25,284 bases of DNA, from the NCBI GenBank assembly GCA_023431205.1, contig JAEYXQ010000177.1, positions 1 to 25,284 on the forward strand, written 5' to 3'. Shown here piece by piece: positions 22,205 to 25,284 of this stretch. This DNA comes from Pseudomonadota bacterium. Lineage in GTDB: Bacteria > Pseudomonadota > Alphaproteobacteria > Rhizobiales > Devosiaceae. Each line of letters begins with the position of its first letter. Position 1 is the first letter of the stretch. Under the pieces are notes generated by a model. It was not told the origin of the DNA and did not search any database. It worked only from the letters and a program-made list of their open reading frames with translations. Made by a program: the position numbers and the translations under genes.

Positions 22205-22972
22205 ATGATCGAGACTGTGTTCCTGCTTGTTGCCGGTTTCCTCGGAGGCGCGGTGAATTCGCTGGCGGGCGGTGGATCGTTCATCGTGTTCCCCGCCCTG
22301 CTGTTCGTGGGCGTGCCGCCGGTGCTGGCCAATGCCTCGAACACCTATGCGGCCCTTCCCGGCTATGTCAGCGGGGTGGCGGGGTACTGGCAGTCGATGA
22401 TGAAGTACCGGGACCGGCTGCTGGTCTATGGCATCGTCTCGCTGCTGTTCGGCTATGTGGGCGCGGAACTCCTGCTGGTGGTGTCGGACGAGCAGTTCGG
22501 CCTGGTCGTCCCGTGGCTGATGCTGTTTGCAGTGCTGCTGTTCGTGTTCGGCAACCAGATCAACGCCTGGGCGGCGGCACGCAACACCGGCGGGCGGGGC
22601 ATGAAGGCACTGGGTGCCGTGCTGCTGTTCGGCTTCCTTGCGGCTGTCTGCGTCTATGGCGGGTTCTTCAACGCGGGCCTTGGCATCCTGCTGCTGGCGT
22701 TCCTGGCAACGGCGGGGCTGACCGATATCCATGCGATGAACGGGCTGAAGCTCTACATTTCGACGCTGGTGGCCTTGGTGGCGGTGGTGCGGTTTGCGAT
22801 CGGCGGATCGATCGACTGGTATCATGGCTCGATCGCCCTAGTCGGTGTCACCATCGGCGGCTATGTGGCGGCACGGATGGCCAAGCACATCCCGACGCAG
22901 TGGATCCGCATGGGCGTGATCATCTACGGGATCGGCATGACCGGGTATTTCTTCGTACGGGCCTACGCGTAA
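22205..22972 (+). CDS. TauE/SafE family permease
   Basis: This 255-residue inner-membrane protein has about seven or eight hydrophobic segments. The family's N-terminal GFLGGAVNSLAGGGSFIVFP motif and the mid-protein repeat (VYGGFFNAGLGILLLAFL) mark the two halves. Members are thought to export sulfite, sulfoacetate or other organic anions, but the substrate here is unknown. The ATG at 22205 begins the membrane segment at once. The ribosome site is weak. It converges on the molybdoenzyme gene across 69 bases, so functional linkage between them is not implied by an operon. Confidence 0.9.
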   Translation: MIETVFLLVAGFLGGAVNSLAGGGSFIVFPALLFVGVPPVLANASNTYAALPGYVSGVAGYWQSMMKYRDRLLVYGIVSLLFGYVGAELLLVVSDEQFGLVVPWLMLFAVLLFVFGNQINAWAAARNTGGRGMKALGAVLLFGFLAAVCVYGGFFNAGLGILLLAFLATAGLTDIHAMNGLKLYISTLVALVAVVRFAIGGSIDWYHGSIALVGVTIGGYVAARMAKHIPTQWIRMGVIIYGIGMTGYFFVRAYA

Positions 22973-23041
22973 CGGTTGACCAGGTGCCCGCGACCACGTG
23001 GCTCGACACGCTCACCATGAGGTCCATGAGGCTCCCGCGCG

Positions 23042-25141
23042 CTAGTGCACGTTCGAGTGGCGGATCCACACGGCGATGTCGTGGAAAGGCGCCCCGCCGA
23101 AGGGCGGTGCCGGAGTGGCGTCGGTGAGGGTGTTGATGCCGACGCCGCCGCGATGGGCCTTGTTGGGGTGAAGCCCTTCGGCGATCAGCACGCCCAGTGA
23201 CATGCCGGTGCGAACCCGGGCCGTGAGTTCGACCCGGCCGCGGTGATTGCCGACGGTCACAGCGTCTCCATCGACGATACCGAGGCGCTCCGCGTCGTCG
23301 GGATGGATGAAGACCGAGGGCGCGCCCTCTCGGCGCTGGCTGCCCGGAGTCTCGTTGAAGCTCGAGTTCAGGAAGCCGCGGGCGGGGCTGGTGGCGAGGC
23401 GGAACGGTTGCTCGCCGTCGGTGCGCTCGATGATGTCCCAATGGTCGGCGAAGCGCGGCAGTTCGGCGGGGTCACAGGTCCAGAGGTAACCCTTCTTCTC
23501 GGCGACGGCCTGCCAATCCGGGGTGAAGCGGAAGCGACGATCGGGCCAGCCAAAGCCGGAGCGGAAATGCTGCTCGTCCTCGGCGCGGGTGCGATCAACG
23601 AAACCCGTCCCGGCGACGGTGTCGAGGTCGGGATAGCCGGAACGCCGGAAGGTCTCGGCGACGAAGTCGCGGTCGCTGCCGGAGAAGTCGGCCGCGTCGA
23701 GCCCGAGGCGGACCGCAAGTTCGTTGATGACCTCGTGATTGGAGCGGGTTTCGCCGGGACGCTGGACTACGGCGGGGCCGTACAGCACGCGGGTGTGTCC
23801 ACCGCGGGTGTAGTAGTCGTTGTGCTCGAGGAACATGGTCGCCGGCAAGACGATGTCGGCGAACTCGGCCGTCTCGGTCATGAACTGCTCGTGGACGACG
23901 AGGAACAGGTCGTCGCGCGCGAGACCGCGGTGAACCAGGGTCTGGTCCGGCGCGACGGCAGCAGGGTTGGTGTTCTGGACGAGCATGGCGCGGACGGGTC
24001 CGCCACCAGCCAGCGCCGCCGGATCACCGGTGAGAATGGGGCCGATCGCCGACATGTCGAGCCAGCGCGGGTCGCCCTTCTGCAGGCGGTCGCCGGTGAT
24101 GACGGACTTGTCGAGGCCCCAGGTGCCGGAATTGCTGTGGAGAGCTCCGCCGCCGCGGTGCTGCCACGCACCGGTCATTGCCGGAATGCAGAGAGCGGCG
24201 TGCATGGCGGTGGTGCCGTTGCGCTGGCGGGTGAAGCCATAGCCGAGGCGGAAGTAGCTGCGCGGGGTGGTGCCGACCAGGTGAGCGAAGGCGGTGATCT
24301 GCTCGACCGTGATGCCGGTGATCTCCGCCGCCCACTCCGGCGTGCGCGTCTGCAGGTGCGCTTCGAACTCTGGGGAAAAGTCGGTGTGGCGGGCCATGTA
24401 GTCGCGGTCGGCGAGGCCGTCGCGCAGCAGGATGTGCATGACGGCCACGGCCAAGGCGCCGTCGGTGCCCGGGCGCAGGATCAGGCCCATATCGGCCTGC
24501 GCCATGGTGGCGGTTTCGTAGATGTCGATGACCACCACCTTGGCGCCGCGCTCCTTGCGAGCGCGCATGGCGTGGGTCATGACGTTGACCTGGGTGTGCA
24601 CCGCATTGGTGCCCCAGATGACAATGCAGTCGCTTTCCGCCATTTCTTCGGGGCTGACGCCGGCGAGATAACCCGTGCCGGCGATGTAGCCGGGCCAGGA
24701 GGTGCCGATGCAGATGGTCTCGTACTGGCGGGAATAGCCCTTGGCGGCGCGCAGGCGGTGGATGCCATCGCGCTGCACATGGCCCATGGTGCCGGCATAG
24801 TAGTAGGGCCAGATGGCCTCGGCGCCGTGCTCGGCCTCGATGGTGGCGAAGCGGGTGGCGATCTCGGCCATCGCCTCGTCCCAGGAGATGCGCTTGAACT
24901 GGCCGGATCCCTTCGGACCGGTGCGCTTCAGCGGGTACTGGAGACGGTTGGGGTGATGGATGCGCTCGGCATAACGGGCGACTTTCTCGCAGATGACGCC
25001 GGCGGTGTAGGGATCGTCCTTGGCGCCGCGCACCCGGCCGATGGTGCGCTCGTCCACCAGATCGACATCGAGCGCGCAGGCCGACGGGCAATCATGCGGG
25101 CAGACGGAGCGGACGGTGCGGAGCGCGAGGGGCTTGTTCAT
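23042..25141 (-). CDS. molybdopterin-dependent oxidoreductase, DMSO-reductase family
   Basis: The 699-residue protein has an N-terminal [4Fe-4S] motif with C14, C18, C22 (SVCPHDCPSAC) and C51 (AGVICEK). The bis-MGD-binding alpha subunit fold follows. IVIWGTNAVHTQVNVMTH, VVIDIYETATMAQADMGLILRPGTDGALA and a C-terminal dinucleotide-binding domain (PSVFIHPDDAERLGIVDGDAV) are typical. In TICIGTSWPG, C144 sits where formate dehydrogenases and NapA carry the Mo-ligand Cys, which is a tentative alignment. No twin-arginine signal is present, so it is probably cytoplasmic. No electron-transfer subunit is adjacent. The substrate is unknown. The ATG at 25141 lacks a Shine-Dalgarno. A GTG at 25243 is open in frame, but its extension looks non-native. 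Confidence 0.88.
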   Translation of the reverse strand: MNKPLALRTVRSVCPHDCPSACALDVDLVDERTIGRVRGAKDDPYTAGVICEKVARYAERIHHPNRLQYPLKRTGPKGSGQFKRISWDEAMAEIATRFATIEAEHGAEAIWPYYYAGTMGHVQRDGIHRLRAAKGYSRQYETICIGTSWPGYIAGTGYLAGVSPEEMAESDCIVIWGTNAVHTQVNVMTHAMRARKERGAKVVVIDIYETATMAQADMGLILRPGTDGALAVAVMHILLRDGLADRDYMARHTDFSPEFEAHLQTRTPEWAAEITGITVEQITAFAHLVGTTPRSYFRLGYGFTRQRNGTTAMHAALCIPAMTGAWQHRGGGALHSNSGTWGLDKSVITGDRLQKGDPRWLDMSAIGPILTGDPAALAGGGPVRAMLVQNTNPAAVAPDQTLVHRGLARDDLFLVVHEQFMTETAEFADIVLPATMFLEHNDYYTRGGHTRVLYGPAVVQRPGETRSNHEVINELAVRLGLDAADFSGSDRDFVAETFRRSGYPDLDTVAGTGFVDRTRAEDEQHFRSGFGWPDRRFRFTPDWQAVAEKKGYLWTCDPAELPRFADHWDIIERTDGEQPFRLATSPARGFLNSSFNETPGSQRREGAPSVFIHPDDAERLGIVDGDAVTVGNHRGRVELTARVRTGMSLGVLIAEGLHPNKAHRGGVGINTLTDATPAPPFGGAPFHDIAVWIRHSNVH

Positions 25142-25284
25142 GGGGGAGAGAATAGCGGCAGCCGCAGTTGCCGACAAATTGGTTGTGGTGATCGGAGGCA
25201 TTCCGGCGGGGAATGGCCGTGCGGATTTGTCCGCCGGGGTCACCGTCGGTTGGGAAGAGGCGGAGCCCCGAGGCGATGGCGCCT

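Overview
The window looks like an ordinary, GC-rich chromosomal segment of an alphaproteobacterium. The order (era)-rnc-lepB-acpS-pyrE-rsh-rpoZ, the Porin_2-type porin, the long omega subunit and the HisKA_2-type sensor kinase all point to Hyphomicrobiales. A Devosia-like genus is my best guess, by inference only. I see no insertion sequence, prophage, integrase or CRISPR array, and no clear previously undescribed multi-gene system. The interest is in smaller things: a degenerate enzyme, promoter/operator architecture, leader structures and one decaying gene.

Region 1 (1-7605) is housekeeping. On the minus strand a tightly packed run goes rsh (bifunctional ppGpp synthetase/hydrolase), pyrE, acpS, lepB, rnc and the first codons of what is probably era. 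Upstream of it, rpoZ ends in its own intrinsic terminator. A plus-strand NYN-domain nuclease gene diverges from rpoZ across a region with two palindromes. It converges on smpB, which follows dapA in a two-gene operon. That operon has a good promoter candidate and a hairpin-bearing leader.

Region 2 (7801-12899) is mostly envelope. It holds an alpha/beta-hydrolase-fold protein whose nucleophile and catalytic histidine are both replaced, a large OmpA/BON-repeat protein, and an abundant-type porin with a perfect Shine-Dalgarno, a strong terminator and a structured 5' leader.

Region 3 (12900-16998) is an amino-sugar module. nagA, an SIS-family glucosamine-6-phosphate deaminase gene and a GntR/UTRA regulator gene form an overlapping minus-strand operon, and murQ diverges from it. 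Together the enzymes would take MurNAc-6-phosphate to fructose-6-phosphate. Two near-identical 17-bp sites, inverted relative to each other, each sit in the spacer of a candidate promoter facing the operon it would control.

Region 4 (17069-19998) holds a broken SRPBCC/AHSA1 gene, a DUF2934 small protein, an orphan HisKA_2 sensor kinase preceded by a 57-residue protein with a possible EcfG-type promoter, a 54-residue hydrophilic protein, and tRNA-Ser(GCU).

Region 5 (20045-25284) holds a secreted DUF2147 protein, a glutathione-S-transferase-like protein, a Glyoxalase_8-like protein, a TauE/SafE-type permease and a single-subunit molybdopterin oxidoreductase. These look like independent transcription units.
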